A stretch of DNA of 64,000 bases, from positions 62,001 through 126,000 of the forward strand of contig JAEZFD010000049.1 of the NCBI GenBank assembly GCA_023417655.1, in the 5' to 3' direction. Below, one piece after another: positions 1-9,386 of this stretch. Positions within the stretch are counted from its first letter, which is position 1; every line of letters starts with the position of its first letter. Origin of the DNA: Planctomycetota bacterium (GTDB lineage Bacteria > Planctomycetota > Planctomycetia > Planctomycetales > Planctomycetaceae). The translations under genes and the position numbers were made by a program. The notes below the pieces were generated by a model that was not told the origin of the DNA, ran no database searches, and was given only the letters and a program-made list of their open reading frames with translations.

Positions 1-970
1 GTCAAGTCGATGCACGTTCAGCTCCTGCACGAAAAATTAGGAAATGGTTTCGGGTGTGGGGTCTGTCTCGCCGGAGTGATTCAATCGGTTGATACGTTTC
101 AACCGCCTGTGGAATTCCAATCGGATACGAACAGCAGAGACTGGGGTGACATCTCTATAAACGGAATTCTTTGGCGGAACTTCAAACGTCTAATTCAATT
201 TGAACACCTGAAACAGCGCGAATACCATTGAAAAATACTGAAAAAGACACATTGTCATGACGCGGTACAGGGAGGATGACCGGAAAAACCGGTTTTCCTG
301 TAAGCAGTCAGGAGGCCGGAAGTGTGCCGGAACTGTCAGGGGCCGGCGGTCGGATTTGGCAGTCAAGTCTGATGCCGGCAAGTCCGGGACCGGGTCTCGG
401 AAGAGCGACGAAATTGATGTCCGCTCTTCTCTGCGATTGACCTGGACGTCGGTGGCCCCCACAACCAGAGAGGGGTCACCCTCAGCATCTTTCTTGTCAG
501 ACCGAAAACAGCAATCTCGTGTCGGGGCGACAGCATCCTTACTCTCTCCCGGAGACTCGATCTGTCGTGCATCTGATTGCCGCGCCGAGAATTCAACATC
601 CGACCTAACATCTGATGCCTTCACGCGTTCAATCAAACCTTGACAGGCTCGTGTCCCATCCTGGAACGCCTGTAACGCGGTCGCCATCCTAACACAACTC
701 ACCCGACCGTCCATGAAGTATTTTTTGACGAAAACAAATTTTTCGCCAAAATTCCTCAAGTCCGACTTCTTTAATTTCTATGCGTCGCAAAACACAACGT
801 CAACGACGTATTCCTAATAATAACACGTCTCTGACACCGCGCGGGCAGTGATCCTGAATTTTGAAACACAACGGTCCCTGCAGCGAAGGCAACATCGAAC
901 AGGGGGGATGTGAAACAACAGGCAATCTCGTCAGTCTGGGAGGATTTCATCCGCCTGCGACGGAATTGAC
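1..970. other. Region without a confident gene
   Basis: No reading frame here has a recognisable domain, a good ribosome binding site or a convincing protein composition. A plus frame is open from the left edge to 231 and could be the tail of a gene cut by the window, but nothing in it is recognisable. Frames at 190-759 (minus) and 257-643 (plus) overlap each other and read as low-information Arg/Ser/Asp-rich text. The part after about 700 is noticeably AT-rich and contains an imperfect inverted repeat at 723-751. Confidence 0.5.
723..751. repeat. Imperfect 12-bp inverted repeat, AT-rich
   Basis: Left arm TTTTGACGAAAA (723-734) and right arm TTTTCGCCAAAA (740-751) pair with one mismatch across a 5-base loop. 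The A/T runs on both sides would let it act as a bidirectional terminator or a protein-binding dyad. No gene is clearly served by it, so the role is open. Confidence 0.45.
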
Positions 971-2251
971 TTAAAATTCCCGTCCCACGTTCCAGCAGGC
1001 CAACGTCTTCTCATTTCGCAAAAAATAACGGCCATTTGATAAAGCCGGCAAAGCTCGGGTCGTGCCTGTCAATGGCTGGAAACGAGAGAGAATCTGCAGT
1101 CGGTCGGGATTCGGCTGAATCATGACAAGCGTTCCAGACGTTTTTTGCGCTAAAAGCTTTCCATCAGCGTAGATCAGGGTCCCGTAGCCAAAATTTTGCT
1201 CGATCCAGCTGAGCGGGTTGGCGAGTGAAGAGCTGGGAGATGAGCGGTCGCGCCGGCTGCTGCCGCCCAGCACGTTGAGGTCAACGCATTCCAGATCGGC
1301 GGGCGGGACATCTTCGCGTCCGTTAATGAGATAGAGGTGTCCATCGATATGGATGGGAGTGCAATACTGAGTGGCAATGGGACGTTCCCCCTCCCAGAGG
1401 AGATTTGTCCCCAAGATTCCGAATTCAGCATATTTCGCCCCCAGTCCATAGCTCGACGTGACCAGCAGGCGGTCTCCCATTACGACCGGACAGGCGCCGT
1501 TGACGGTCGGACCTCGCTGCCCGAATGGGAAGGTAAAGAGGATCGCACCGCTCGCGGGGTCGACCAGTCGGCAGTTGTAACGCGTTACCATCAGGACCAG
1601 CTGGTGCCCGTCGACGTTTACCTCGATGGGGGCCGAATAGCTGGCCGGGTCATCCGTTTCTTTCCAGAGGACCTCTCCGGAGGAAAGAGCAAAGCCGACG
1701 ATTCCGTTGCCTTTTCGGCCGCCGACGTTGACGACAACTGTTTCTCCGATGATCAAGGGGGCACTTCCTGCCCCGAAGTAGCCTTCCTGTGCCCCGAATT
1801 CGCGATGCGTGTTTCGCTGCCAGAGTTGTCGGCCGGTTCCCAGTTCAAAACAGGTCAGAACCCCCTGCGCCCCGAAGGTCACCACCCGCTGGCCGCGAAT
1901 TGTCGGAACGCAGAGTGGTCCGTCCTCTTTGCCGACCTGCGGGGTGAAGGTGGTGGGCCAACTGAGTCGATAACGAGTCTTTCCTGTGGCGACGTCCAGT
2001 CCTTCCACAACCTCTTCATCGTGAATTCGATGAAACAGGATGCCGGTTTCTCCGCTGACGGCCAGCCCCGCGTAACCTGTCCCAACCGGACGTGACCACA
2101 GTTTTGGAGGTCCTTCCGAAGGCCAGCGTGAAGCCAGTCGCTCGTCTGACGCCGCAGCACCGCTGCGTTGGGGGCCGAGGATTTGCGGCCAGTCTCCCGC
2201 GAAAGAAAGACTCGCCCACATGGTGAAGACGATGAGCGGAATCCACTTCAT
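971..2251 (-). CDS. Secreted PQQ-binding-like beta-propeller repeat protein
   Basis: A 426-residue protein with an N-terminal signal peptide (cleavage near residue 18, after SLSFAG) followed by DWPQILGP, the usual opening of planctomycete outer-protein-wall-biogenesis/PQQ-like propellers. Blade motifs of the type ATGK, GTGRQLWQ and SSGEVLWK recur through the chain, as expected for an 8-bladed propeller. It probably acts outside the cytoplasmic membrane; substrate and cofactor cannot be inferred, and many such proteins bind no PQQ. A paralogue with the same block order lies at 44953-46458. It is read divergently from pilT across a 239-bp gap. Family call is firm, function unknown. Confidence 0.85.
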   Translation of the reverse strand: MKWIPLIVFTMWASLSFAGDWPQILGPQRSGAAASDERLASRWPSEGPPKLWSRPVGTGYAGLAVSGETGILFHRIHDEEVVEGLDVATGKTRYRLSWPTTFTPQVGKEDGPLCVPTIRGQRVVTFGAQGVLTCFELGTGRQLWQRNTHREFGAQEGYFGAGSAPLIIGETVVVNVGGRKGNGIVGFALSSGEVLWKETDDPASYSAPIEVNVDGHQLVLMVTRYNCRLVDPASGAILFTFPFGQRGPTVNGACPVVMGDRLLVTSSYGLGAKYAEFGILGTNLLWEGERPIATQYCTPIHIDGHLYLINGREDVPPADLECVDLNVLGGSSRRDRSSPSSSLANPLSWIEQNFGYGTLIYADGKLLAQKTSGTLVMIQPNPDRLQILSRFQPLTGTTRALPALSNGRYFLRNEKTLACWNVGREF

Positions 2252-2490
2252 CAGGTAACCTCCCTGTCAGAGAAATGAGCCGTCGGCATGGAGCCGTTGA
2301 CCTGCATTGCGAATGCGGGCGTCGGCGATTCGCCGAGACGGCGTTTCAATTTGGCCCATCCTTGCCGGTCTGTTATACTTCCAGAAGAATCGGTCAGTCT
2401 GCCGGGATGTCCGTCAGAATGCAATTCTGAAGTTGTCGAGACGTGGTCGCCATTCGGACGACCCATCTTCATTGAATTCAGGGACTACGC
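2252..2490. promoter_or_regulatory. Divergent intergenic region
   Basis: This 239-bp interval separates the minus-strand propeller gene from plus-strand pilT and so must hold promoters for both. I could not assign -35/-10 boxes with confidence. An AGGG element at 2480-2483 lies about 7 bases before the pilT ATG at 2491 and is the likely ribosome binding site. Confidence 0.35.
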
Positions 2491-3669
2491 ATGTCGTCAC
2501 ACGGTGCTGCTTCCGCTCCTTCCGTGCCCGCCGAGATCATGGGGCCACCCAAGGTCGATAAGAATGCGCCCGATCCGGAACTCAATAAGCTGTTCCGACT
2601 GCAGATCAAACACGGTGCATCAGATATGCACCTGCAGACGGATAAACCCTGCATGCTGCGGATCAAGGGGGCAATCCGTGAACTGCAGATGCCACCGCTG
2701 TCTGCTGAGCAGCTGTGGGCAATGTTCTATGAAGTGATGGACGACCGCAACAAGCGGATCATGGAACAGAACGGAGGGGCCGACTTCTCCCACGTCGTGA
2801 ACTATGAGGGAACCAACTGGCGGTTCCGTGTGAACCTGTTCAAGCAGCTGGGAAAGCCAGGTCTCTGCGCACGTAAGATTGAAATTTCCATTCCGCCGTT
2901 CGAAGGGCTCTATCTTCCGCCAATTATGGAAGATCTGTGTAAATACGATCAGGGAATGGTGCTGCTGGCCGGTGTGACAGGGTCGGGGAAATCAACGACA
3001 ATTTCCTCAATGCTGAACTGGATCAACGGGCATTATCGGAAGCACGTGTTGACGATCGAGGACCCGATCGAATTCGTGTATACCGCCGACAAATGTCTGA
3101 TCAACCAGCGTGAGATCGGGCAGGACGTGATCGACTTCCACATCGCAATGAAACACGCGGTGCGTGAAGATCCTGACATTATCCTCGTGGGGGAAATGCG
3201 GGATATGGAAACGTTCGAAACAGCGATCCATGCTGCCGAAACCGGTCACCTTGTGTACGGAACGATTCACGCGTCCAGTGCACCGGGAACGATTCAGCGT
3301 ATTCTCGACTTGTTCCCTCAGAGCATGCACAGTGCGATTCGCGCCAGTATGGCGATGAACATGAAGGCGATCGTTGGTCAGAAGCTGCTGAAGACCATCG
3401 TTGATAAGCCGTCCCGAGTGCCGATTGTGGAGATCATGCTCTTCAATCCGACGGTGCGGAAGCTGGTCCTTGAGGCCAAGGACGAAAAGCTGGCTTCCGC
3501 GATCCGCATTGGAAAGGAAGAAGGAATGCAGGTGTTCAATGACTCGCTGTATTCCTTCGTCACGCGGGAAATGATCAGCCGGGCAGATGCGTTCGAGATT
3601 TCTCCGAACGTCGAAGAACTGAAAATGATGATCAAGGGAATTCAGGTGAAGGGCCCCTCGATTCTGTAG
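2491..3669 (+). CDS. pilT: PilT-type twitching ATPase
   Basis: A 392-residue secretion-type ATPase of the PilT class, which in type IV pilus systems powers pilus retraction as a hexamer on the cytoplasmic face of the membrane. The N-terminal domain has the ASDMHL motif (43-48). Then come Walker A GVTGSGKST (161-169), the Asp box EDPIE (190-194), Walker B around ILVGEMRD (231-238) and the His box TGHLVYGTIHA (251-261), in canonical order and spacing. It lacks the four-cysteine zinc motif of PilB/GspE, which supports PilT. A PilB-like ATPase follows 165 bp downstream, but no pilC, pilM-Q or pilin operon is next to it. Family and motif evidence is strong; the physiological process in this organism is inferred. 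Confidence 0.93.
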   Translation: MSSHGAASAPSVPAEIMGPPKVDKNAPDPELNKLFRLQIKHGASDMHLQTDKPCMLRIKGAIRELQMPPLSAEQLWAMFYEVMDDRNKRIMEQNGGADFSHVVNYEGTNWRFRVNLFKQLGKPGLCARKIEISIPPFEGLYLPPIMEDLCKYDQGMVLLAGVTGSGKSTTISSMLNWINGHYRKHVLTIEDPIEFVYTADKCLINQREIGQDVIDFHIAMKHAVREDPDIILVGEMRDMETFETAIHAAETGHLVYGTIHASSAPGTIQRILDLFPQSMHSAIRASMAMNMKAIVGQKLLKTIVDKPSRVPIVEIMLFNPTVRKLVLEAKDEKLASAIRIGKEEGMQVFNDSLYSFVTREMISRADAFEISPNVEELKMMIKGIQVKGPSIL

Positions 3670-3834
3670 TCAGTCGGTTGCGACTGTCAGAGAGTCGGGA
3701 AGTGACAGGTTGGTTGTTTCGATCAGTGTACGCTGCGACGGTCGGTGTTGAAGGAGATCGCAGGTGCATCTCTCTTTGCTTCCGATTTGTTGCCGGTGTT
3801 CGAACTTCATCGCAGAAACGGGCAGGACGATTTA

Positions 3835-5742
3835 GTGAAGACACACTCCCCCGCCGGCCCTTCCCAGCTGAAGAGGCTGCTTCTGCTGGCATGCGTGGCC
3901 GCTGCTTTCATCACGCTTGCTCAGGGAGCAGCTCTGGCTCAACAGGAAGAATCACCAGCTCCAGTCTCCGCCCCGACCCCTGTATCGGGTCCTCTTCCCG
4001 GAGCGTCGATGCCGCCGTTGGGGCTGCCGAGTGCCGGTCGATATGCACTTCCCCCGGACCCCTTCTCAAGAGGGAGTGTGGTTCCGTCGCGACCAGATCA
4101 TCCCAATGCGCCGTCGTCTAGCCCCCCGCAAATCAGCTTTTATCTCTCGCCATTCAAGCTGGCATTTGTCGTCGCGGTCTTTGCCTTCTGGCTGCACTAC
4201 AGCAACTGGGTCCATGAGGACAGCCGCGGCCTGAAAGTTCGTCCTGATTTCTGGAATAGCTGGATGCTCGTCTGCGGAGCATTGGCTTTTCCGCTGCTGA
4301 TGTCTTCACCCGGATTTGTTCTTGGAGTCGGCCTGGCGGCTCTCGCAATCGGATTGCCACTCGGCTTCTATGTGTGGGAACGGAATCACCATGTCCCCCC
4401 CAATCGTCAGGTGATGACGGTCCCCCATCTTGAAAACTGGGCACGCCGACAACTGGCGCGCATCGGGATCCGGATCGGGAGTCGCAGTCAGGGCGATGCA
4501 CATGTCGGCCCGCCGATTACGTTCGTCGGAAAATCACGCACCGGTCAGAAGGACGTCAATCGTTCAAAGCAGGTTGAATCTTCCAAGGGATATGTTGCGG
4601 CGAAGGAACTGGTCTACGACGCACTCCTGCGGCGAGCGACAGATATTCACCTTGAGCCGAAGGATGAAGAGCTTGCTGTTCGACTGCGAATTGACGGCGT
4701 GATGTTCCCTGCCGAGCCGTTCGACAAGGCGACCGGCGATGCGGTCACCAACATCATCAAGGTGTTGTGTGCCATGGACATCACCGAGCGTCGTCGCTCT
4801 CAGGACGGTAGCTTCGGGGCGGTTCTCGAAGGGCGTGAAATCGACTTCCGTGTTGCGTCACAGGGAACTCGCCACGGGGAAAAAGTCAGCTTGCGTATTC
4901 TCGACCAGTCCAATTCGGTCAGCCGGCTGTCGCAGTTGGGAATGCGGAAGCAGGTCGCAGACAAGTTGATTGAAGTCATTAATCAGCCGCACGGCATGAT
5001 GCTCGTGTGTGGACCGACAGGGGCCGGTAAGTCGACAACGTTGTATGCCGCGATCAACGAACTTGATGCTCATGTGAAGAACATCATCACGATTGAAGAT
5101 CCCGTCGAATACAAGATGACGAATGTCACGCAGATCGAAATCAATACCAAGGGCGGGACCACCTTCGGGCAGTCGTTGCGAAGTATTCTGCGTCAGGATC
5201 CTGATGTCGTGATGATCGGGGAAATTCGAGACGAAGAGACTGCCAAGATTGCCTGTCAGGCCGCGAACACCGGTCACATGGTGTTCTCAACGGTTCACGC
5301 GAATGACTCGATTACGGCGCTTTATCGACTGATCGACCTAGGTGTCGAACCCTTCATGTTGTCGACGGCCGTCTCAGCGATTCTTGCTCAGCGACTGACA
5401 CGACGGATTTGCAGCCAGTGTCGCCAGTCCTATGTTCCTCCACCGGAACTACTGACGGAACTGGGACTCCCCGCCGGGAAAATCAAAGAATTCTTTCGTC
5501 CGCCTGCCAATGACAAGAGCTGCCCCAAGTGCGGCGGACTCGGATATCACGGCCGGATTGGGGTCTATGAACTGCTGGCGATCAACGAGCGGATGAAAGA
5601 CCTGATCCGCGAAGGGGCCGCCATGTCGGCCATTCGCAATGAAGCCCGCAAAGACGGCATGCTGTACATGAACGAAGAAGGAATCCGGCTGGTCGTTAGA
5701 GGAGTGACCTCGGTGGATGAAATCCGCCGTGTGGTCAAATAA
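3835..5742 (+). CDS. PilB/GspE-type ATPase with signal peptide and membrane segments
   Basis: The C-terminal ~385 residues are a type II/IV secretion assembly ATPase: ATDIHLEP, Walker A GPTGAGKST (393-401), EDPVEY (421-426), Walker B with IGEIRDEE, His box TGHMVFSTVHA, and zinc-type cysteine pairs CSQC and CPKC (526-529, 563-566). I chose the GTG at 3835, preceded by CAGGA 7 bases upstream, because residues 1-35 then form a clean signal peptide ending ALA-QQ; an upstream ATG at 3745 would bury it. A Pro-rich stretch (40-100) and three hydrophobic segments (about 106-121, 142-157, 161-180) follow. An odd number of spans after a cleaved signal would put the ATPase in the cytoplasm. Ordinary PilB/GspE are soluble, so this is an unusual membrane-tethered version. 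The N-terminal ATPase domain typical of PilB is replaced. Confidence 0.85.
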   Translation: MKTHSPAGPSQLKRLLLLACVAAAFITLAQGAALAQQEESPAPVSAPTPVSGPLPGASMPPLGLPSAGRYALPPDPFSRGSVVPSRPDHPNAPSSSPPQISFYLSPFKLAFVVAVFAFWLHYSNWVHEDSRGLKVRPDFWNSWMLVCGALAFPLLMSSPGFVLGVGLAALAIGLPLGFYVWERNHHVPPNRQVMTVPHLENWARRQLARIGIRIGSRSQGDAHVGPPITFVGKSRTGQKDVNRSKQVESSKGYVAAKELVYDALLRRATDIHLEPKDEELAVRLRIDGVMFPAEPFDKATGDAVTNIIKVLCAMDITERRRSQDGSFGAVLEGREIDFRVASQGTRHGEKVSLRILDQSNSVSRLSQLGMRKQVADKLIEVINQPHGMMLVCGPTGAGKSTTLYAAINELDAHVKNIITIEDPVEYKMTNVTQIEINTKGGTTFGQSLRSILRQDPDVVMIGEIRDEETAKIACQAANTGHMVFSTVHANDSITALYRLIDLGVEPFMLSTAVSAILAQRLTRRICSQCRQSYVPPPELLTELGLPAGKIKEFFRPPANDKSCPKCGGLGYHGRIGVYELLAINERMKDLIREGAAMSAIRNEARKDGMLYMNEEGIRLVVRGVTSVDEIRRVVK

Positions 5743-5959
5743 TCTCGACGGAGAACTGGTTTTTCGGACAAAGGACTTTTCACCTGCCGAATGCTCGTCA
5801 AAATGGATGAGATTGTCTTTTCCCAGAGACGATGAACCTCTCGCAGGTTGAGCGGTCTTGGTGATGAAATGTGGAACGGTCCACTTCAACGACGAATCAC
5901 TGTGACGAGCAACTTGAAGATCAGATTGATGGTCAGCATGTTGCCTGGAGGACTCACCG

Positions 5960-6283
5960 ATGCCTTTGTTTGAAATCGAAACTTCCGCGCACATCATGAT
6001 CGGCTGGGCGGAAAACAGTGAAGCCGCCCGAGAGTTTGCTCATGAGCATTACCCGGAAGAAGAAATTACCCGAGTCAGCAAACGACCTCGCGATGTTTGG
6101 GTAATTTCAAAGCGACTGCTGGGACTGGAAACGACCGCGGATCCTTGTGACACCGCGCGCGAGTGCCTGGCGAAGGCGTCGGGAGACAAAGTTCATGCAA
6201 TCCGTCTTTACATGCATGAGACCGGGACCGACCTGCAGGATGCGCAGAAGATGATCGAAACGAACATGTCGTTGGGCTGGTGA
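5960..6283 (+). CDS. Small protein with ribosomal L7/L12-like C-terminal segment
   Basis: A 107-residue protein, uncharacterised as far as I can tell. Residues 65-103 read AKASGDKVHAIRLYMHETG then LQDAQKMIE, which follows the pattern of the L7/L12 C-terminal domain (K-x-x-x-I-[KR]-x-x-[RK]-x-x-T-G-L-x-[LE]-A-K-x-[LM]-[VI]-E). That domain is reused in several small bacterial proteins outside the ribosome. The first 60 residues show no known domain. There is no signal peptide or membrane span, so it is probably cytoplasmic. It follows the PilB-like gene by 217 bp on the same strand and is convergent with the lipid kinase gene. An AGGA-like site (GGAGGACTCACCG) lies just before the ATG. Confidence 0.7.
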   Translation: MPLFEIETSAHIMIGWAENSEAAREFAHEHYPEEEITRVSKRPRDVWVISKRLLGLETTADPCDTARECLAKASGDKVHAIRLYMHETGTDLQDAQKMIETNMSLGW

Positions 6284-6303
6284 GTTCGTGTTCCCTTCGC
6301 CGC

Positions 6304-7218
6304 TCAGGACGAAGCTGGAAATCGAACGCTGATCGCTGCGGGTCGCACGGTAACATCAATCGGAGCGGCCCCCACGAGTTCACCATCGGACGTCAAAGGC
6401 AACGTGCTCCCCGAGACGAGGCGAAGCTTCTTGGCTCGCCGATATGAGATCAACTCATGTGACTGGTAGTCGGACAGGAAGAACTTCGCGGTCAGGCCGG
6501 CAATCTCACCCGGTGTCCCATCCTGGACGATAATGACATCCATCAGGCCGTCATTGATCTCCGCATCAGGCGAGACGATCATTCCTCCCCCGGAGGTCTT
6601 TCCGTTCGCGATAAACACATTCAATGCACTGAATGTTTCTACGGGACCCTCGTCGAACGAGACCTCCAGATCGAAGGTCTCGAGATGGTTCATGACATCG
6701 ACGATGCCTCGGAGATAACAGAATGCTCCCCAGCGTTCTTTCACTTCATCCGTCAGTGAGTCGAGGTAGTTCCCTGTATTCCCGCCGGTGATCATGTTGA
6801 CGCACCATCCTGAGTGCTCGGAACTGCGAAATTCCAACAGATCCACTGGCCGATCCTGCCCGTTGATGAGCGATTGAATCGCAGCAGGGCCCTCAAAAGG
6901 CATTCCTACGGAACGGGCAAAATCGTTGCCTGTCCCAAGCGGAAAAACACCCAGCGAAGCTTTAACAGGGTGACCGGCCTGTTGAAGTTGCATAAAGATG
7001 TTGGCGAGTCGATGAACTGATCCGTCTCCCCCAGCCGCGACGATCACACCGGGTTGAGCGATACGACTCTCAAGAAGTTCCAGCTCCCGTTCCTTGTTTC
7101 CGATGCGGAGAATGTCGAACTCAGAGAACTTCTCCATTTCGGAGAGAAACCCATCCGAACGTGTGCCGCTGGTTGCGGACGGACGCCACAAAACCGTAAT
7201 CGGACCCTGATCTCCCAT
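6304..7218 (-). CDS. Diacylglycerol/lipid kinase family protein (YegS/DgkB type)
   Basis: A 304-residue protein with the diacylglycerol kinase catalytic motifs AAGGDGSV (61-68) and PLGTGNDFARS (93-103), and the C-terminal half typical of the YegS/BmrU/DgkB family with NDGLMDV and DGE. The enzyme would phosphorylate a lipid such as diacylglycerol, using ATP at the inner membrane surface; the exact lipid cannot be read from sequence. The N-terminus is slightly short compared with family members, starting with VLWRP where the first strand is expected. It lies 19 bp downstream of the 7238-7855 gene and is probably co-transcribed with it and the aldehyde dehydrogenase. Confidence 0.88.
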   Translation of the reverse strand: MGDQGPITVLWRPSATSGTRSDGFLSEMEKFSEFDILRIGNKERELELLESRIAQPGVIVAAGGDGSVHRLANIFMQLQQAGHPVKASLGVFPLGTGNDFARSVGMPFEGPAAIQSLINGQDRPVDLLEFRSSEHSGWCVNMITGGNTGNYLDSLTDEVKERWGAFCYLRGIVDVMNHLETFDLEVSFDEGPVETFSALNVFIANGKTSGGGMIVSPDAEINDGLMDVIIVQDGTPGEIAGLTAKFFLSDYQSHELISYRRAKKLRLVSGSTLPLTSDGELVGAAPIDVTVRPAAISVRFPASS

Positions 7219-7237
7219 CTCAACATCCTTGCCAATT

Positions 7238-7855
7238 TCATTGTTGCGGAGAAGACAGAAGTCTGGCCGAGTTCGACACCGTTTTCAGCCAGCGTTCGAT
7301 TTCCTGAACGTCATTATGAATGCCGCGGCGTTCCGCGATCAGACGGTTTTGGGACAGTTCGACCTGATCGTCCCGGTTCGCTTCGACCAGAGCGAGGAAG
7401 ACAGATTTTCGCTCATTGGTCCAGTAATCGAAGATTGCAGGCGAAGGCTGCGCAACGAGATGGACATTGTGATCAAATTCTTCGTCGTTGAGCGGCAGAT
7501 GACCTTCCGCCAGATTTGTCAGCTCGCCAATGACTCCCACAGCGGATCGAGCAGTCATCCCTTCAGGAACGCCGCGGAGTTGGAAGATTGCTTCGGCCAC
7601 AACGACCCCGGCTTCTGTGTCGGCGTGGTCAGGGGACTCCCGGAGTTCGACGGGAACTCCGTTGATGATGCCTTTCAGTTCAGGGCTCCCCGACGGGGAG
7701 TGACTGAAATTCAGACGCAGATGTCGTGCGACACGTTTCCAGGCATGCTCGCGACGACGACGCATGACCTCTGCCATCCAGGCAAGCAAGCCGACGCCTG
7801 CCAGCAAGACCAGCAGCCAGAACCAGCCGGCATTTTCGAAAGCTGATTGCATCAC
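7238..7855 (-). CDS. Membrane-anchored protein of unknown function
   Basis: A 205-residue protein that I do not recognise. Residues 9-30 form a hydrophobic segment (FWLLVLLAGVGLLAWMAEV) followed by RRRREH, so it should be anchored with the C-terminus in the cytoplasm. The rest is a mixed alpha/beta soluble domain without known motif; the segment around 45-75 (GIINGVPVEL) recalls DUF3137-type membrane proteins only loosely. It sits 53 bp after the aldehyde dehydrogenase stop and 19 bp before the lipid kinase start, which suggests a three-gene operon and perhaps a membrane-lipid context. Confidence 0.7.
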   Translation of the reverse strand: MMQSAFENAGWFWLLVLLAGVGLLAWMAEVMRRRREHAWKRVARHLRLNFSHSPSGSPELKGIINGVPVELRESPDHADTEAGVVVAEAIFQLRGVPEGMTARSAVGVIGELTNLAEGHLPLNDEEFDHNVHLVAQPSPAIFDYWTNERKSVFLALVEANRDDQVELSQNRLIAERRGIHNDVQEIERWLKTVSNSARLLSSPQQ

Positions 7856-7908
7856 CTGTTTCCCGACACGTTTGATGCGAAAGGACCCGATCAGCGCTGT
7901 TTGCGCTC

Positions 7909-9285
7909 TTATTGAACCCAGATAGTCTTGATGTTAACGAACTCATGAATTCCAAACTGGCTTAGTTCCCGGCCGTAACCGGATTTCTTGATTCCCCCGA
8001 AAGGCAGCGTCGGGTGAGATGATGTCACCTGATTAATGAATACCGACCCTGCTTCGATGGATGCAGCAATCTCTTCCGCCTTGGAGATGTCACTGGTCCA
8101 GACACTGGCACCGAGCCCGTACCGTGATTGATTCGCCAGCTGAACGGCATCTTCAGTGGACTCAGCACGAATGACACATGCGACCGGCCCGAAGAGTTCC
8201 TCCTGAAAGCCGGTCATCTTCGGTGTGACTTCACTGAGCACTGTGGGAGCGAAGTACCAGCCCGGCCGTTTCAGTCGATGACCGCCAGTGCGAAGAGTCG
8301 CACCTTGTTTCACCGTCTGATCGACCTGTTTCTGCAGAGGCTCGATGAGGTCTTCTCGCGCGAGTGGTCCGAGTTCCGTCGTTTCATCGAGCGGGTCTCC
8401 GACCCGCAGTGCCTGCATCGCTTCGCAGAACTGATCGAGAAACTGGTCATGACAGTCTTTGTGGATAATGAATCGCTTGGCCGCGATGCAGCTCTGTCCG
8501 TTGTTCTGAATGCGTCCGGTGACCGCATTTTTGACAGCTGCGGTGAGATCCGCATCCGGCAGCACAATAAAGGGGTCGGAGCCTCCCAGTTCCAGAACGC
8601 ACTTTTTAAGAGCACGCCCCGCCTGTTCGGCAATCGCGACACCCGCGGCTTCACTTCCCGTCAGTGTGACCGCCTGAATCTCGTCTGAGGACACTACTGA
8701 CTCGAGCTGATCGCGATGCAGATTGAGAGACTGGAAGACTCCAGAAGGAAATCCTGCAGCATCAAAGAGTTGCTGAATTCGCAGAGCACAACCGAGCACA
8801 TTGGAGGCATGTTTCAGGATGCCGACGTTTCCGGCGAGCAGAGAGGGAACCGCAAACCGCATCACCTGCCAGTAAGGAAAGTTCCAAGGCATGACAGCGA
8901 GGATAGGCCCTAATGGATCGAAGCGAACGACCGACTTCGTCGCGGGGTTGCCAGTCACCTGTTGCGGTTTCAAAAACGCAGGTCCAGCCTCGCAATAGTA
9001 GTCGCACAGACTCGCACATTTTTCCACTTCCGCCCGGGCCTGACCGATTGGTTTCCCCATCTCCACCGTGGCGAGTTCAGCGAGTTCGTCGACGTGATGG
9101 AGCATCTGCTGTCGCAGTGCCTGGAGTCGGCTGACGCGGTTTTCGATTGATTCCCGTGACCACTGGCGGAATGCGTCACGTGCCAATGTGAGCTTGGAAG
9201 AAATGTCCTTCTCGGGAGCGTATTCGGAAATTAGCTGTTCCGTCGCCGGATTAACGGAACGGAAACGTTTCGGGGCCTCGCCCAT
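7909..9285 (-). CDS. NAD(P)-dependent aldehyde dehydrogenase, succinate-semialdehyde type
   Basis: A 458-residue aldehyde dehydrogenase. The active-site pieces are all present: PWNFPYW with the oxyanion Asn at 135, the general base in LELGGSDPF (Glu 232), and the catalytic Cys 266 in NNGQSCIAAKRF. GQSCIAAKR and the lack of an N-terminal extension match the short Sad/YneI and GabD-like succinate-semialdehyde dehydrogenases rather than betaine or retinal enzymes. The likely reaction is oxidation of succinate semialdehyde to succinate in the cytoplasm; another short-chain semialdehyde is possible. It is the first gene of a probable minus-strand operon with the membrane-anchored unknown and the lipid kinase. 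Confidence 0.88.
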   Translation of the reverse strand: MGEAPKRFRSVNPATEQLISEYAPEKDISSKLTLARDAFRQWSRESIENRVSRLQALRQQMLHHVDELAELATVEMGKPIGQARAEVEKCASLCDYYCEAGPAFLKPQQVTGNPATKSVVRFDPLGPILAVMPWNFPYWQVMRFAVPSLLAGNVGILKHASNVLGCALRIQQLFDAAGFPSGVFQSLNLHRDQLESVVSSDEIQAVTLTGSEAAGVAIAEQAGRALKKCVLELGGSDPFIVLPDADLTAAVKNAVTGRIQNNGQSCIAAKRFIIHKDCHDQFLDQFCEAMQALRVGDPLDETTELGPLAREDLIEPLQKQVDQTVKQGATLRTGGHRLKRPGWYFAPTVLSEVTPKMTGFQEELFGPVACVIRAESTEDAVQLANQSRYGLGASVWTSDISKAEEIAASIEAGSVFINQVTSSHPTLPFGGIKKSGYGRELSQFGIHEFVNIKTIWVQ

Positions 9286-9386
9286 CGGTATTCCCTGAAA
9301 GGCAGTACGGAATCAATTGCCTCACTTCTCGAGGCACTGCACGGCCCCGCTTCTTCCATTGTGGCTCTGTTTTTACGTCTGAATAG

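Noticed and set aside
190..759. Long minus-strand frame of 189 codons, with a plus frame 257-643 overlapping it
   Set aside because: Neither reads as a recognisable protein, they overlap each other on opposite strands, and no ribosome binding site supports either start.
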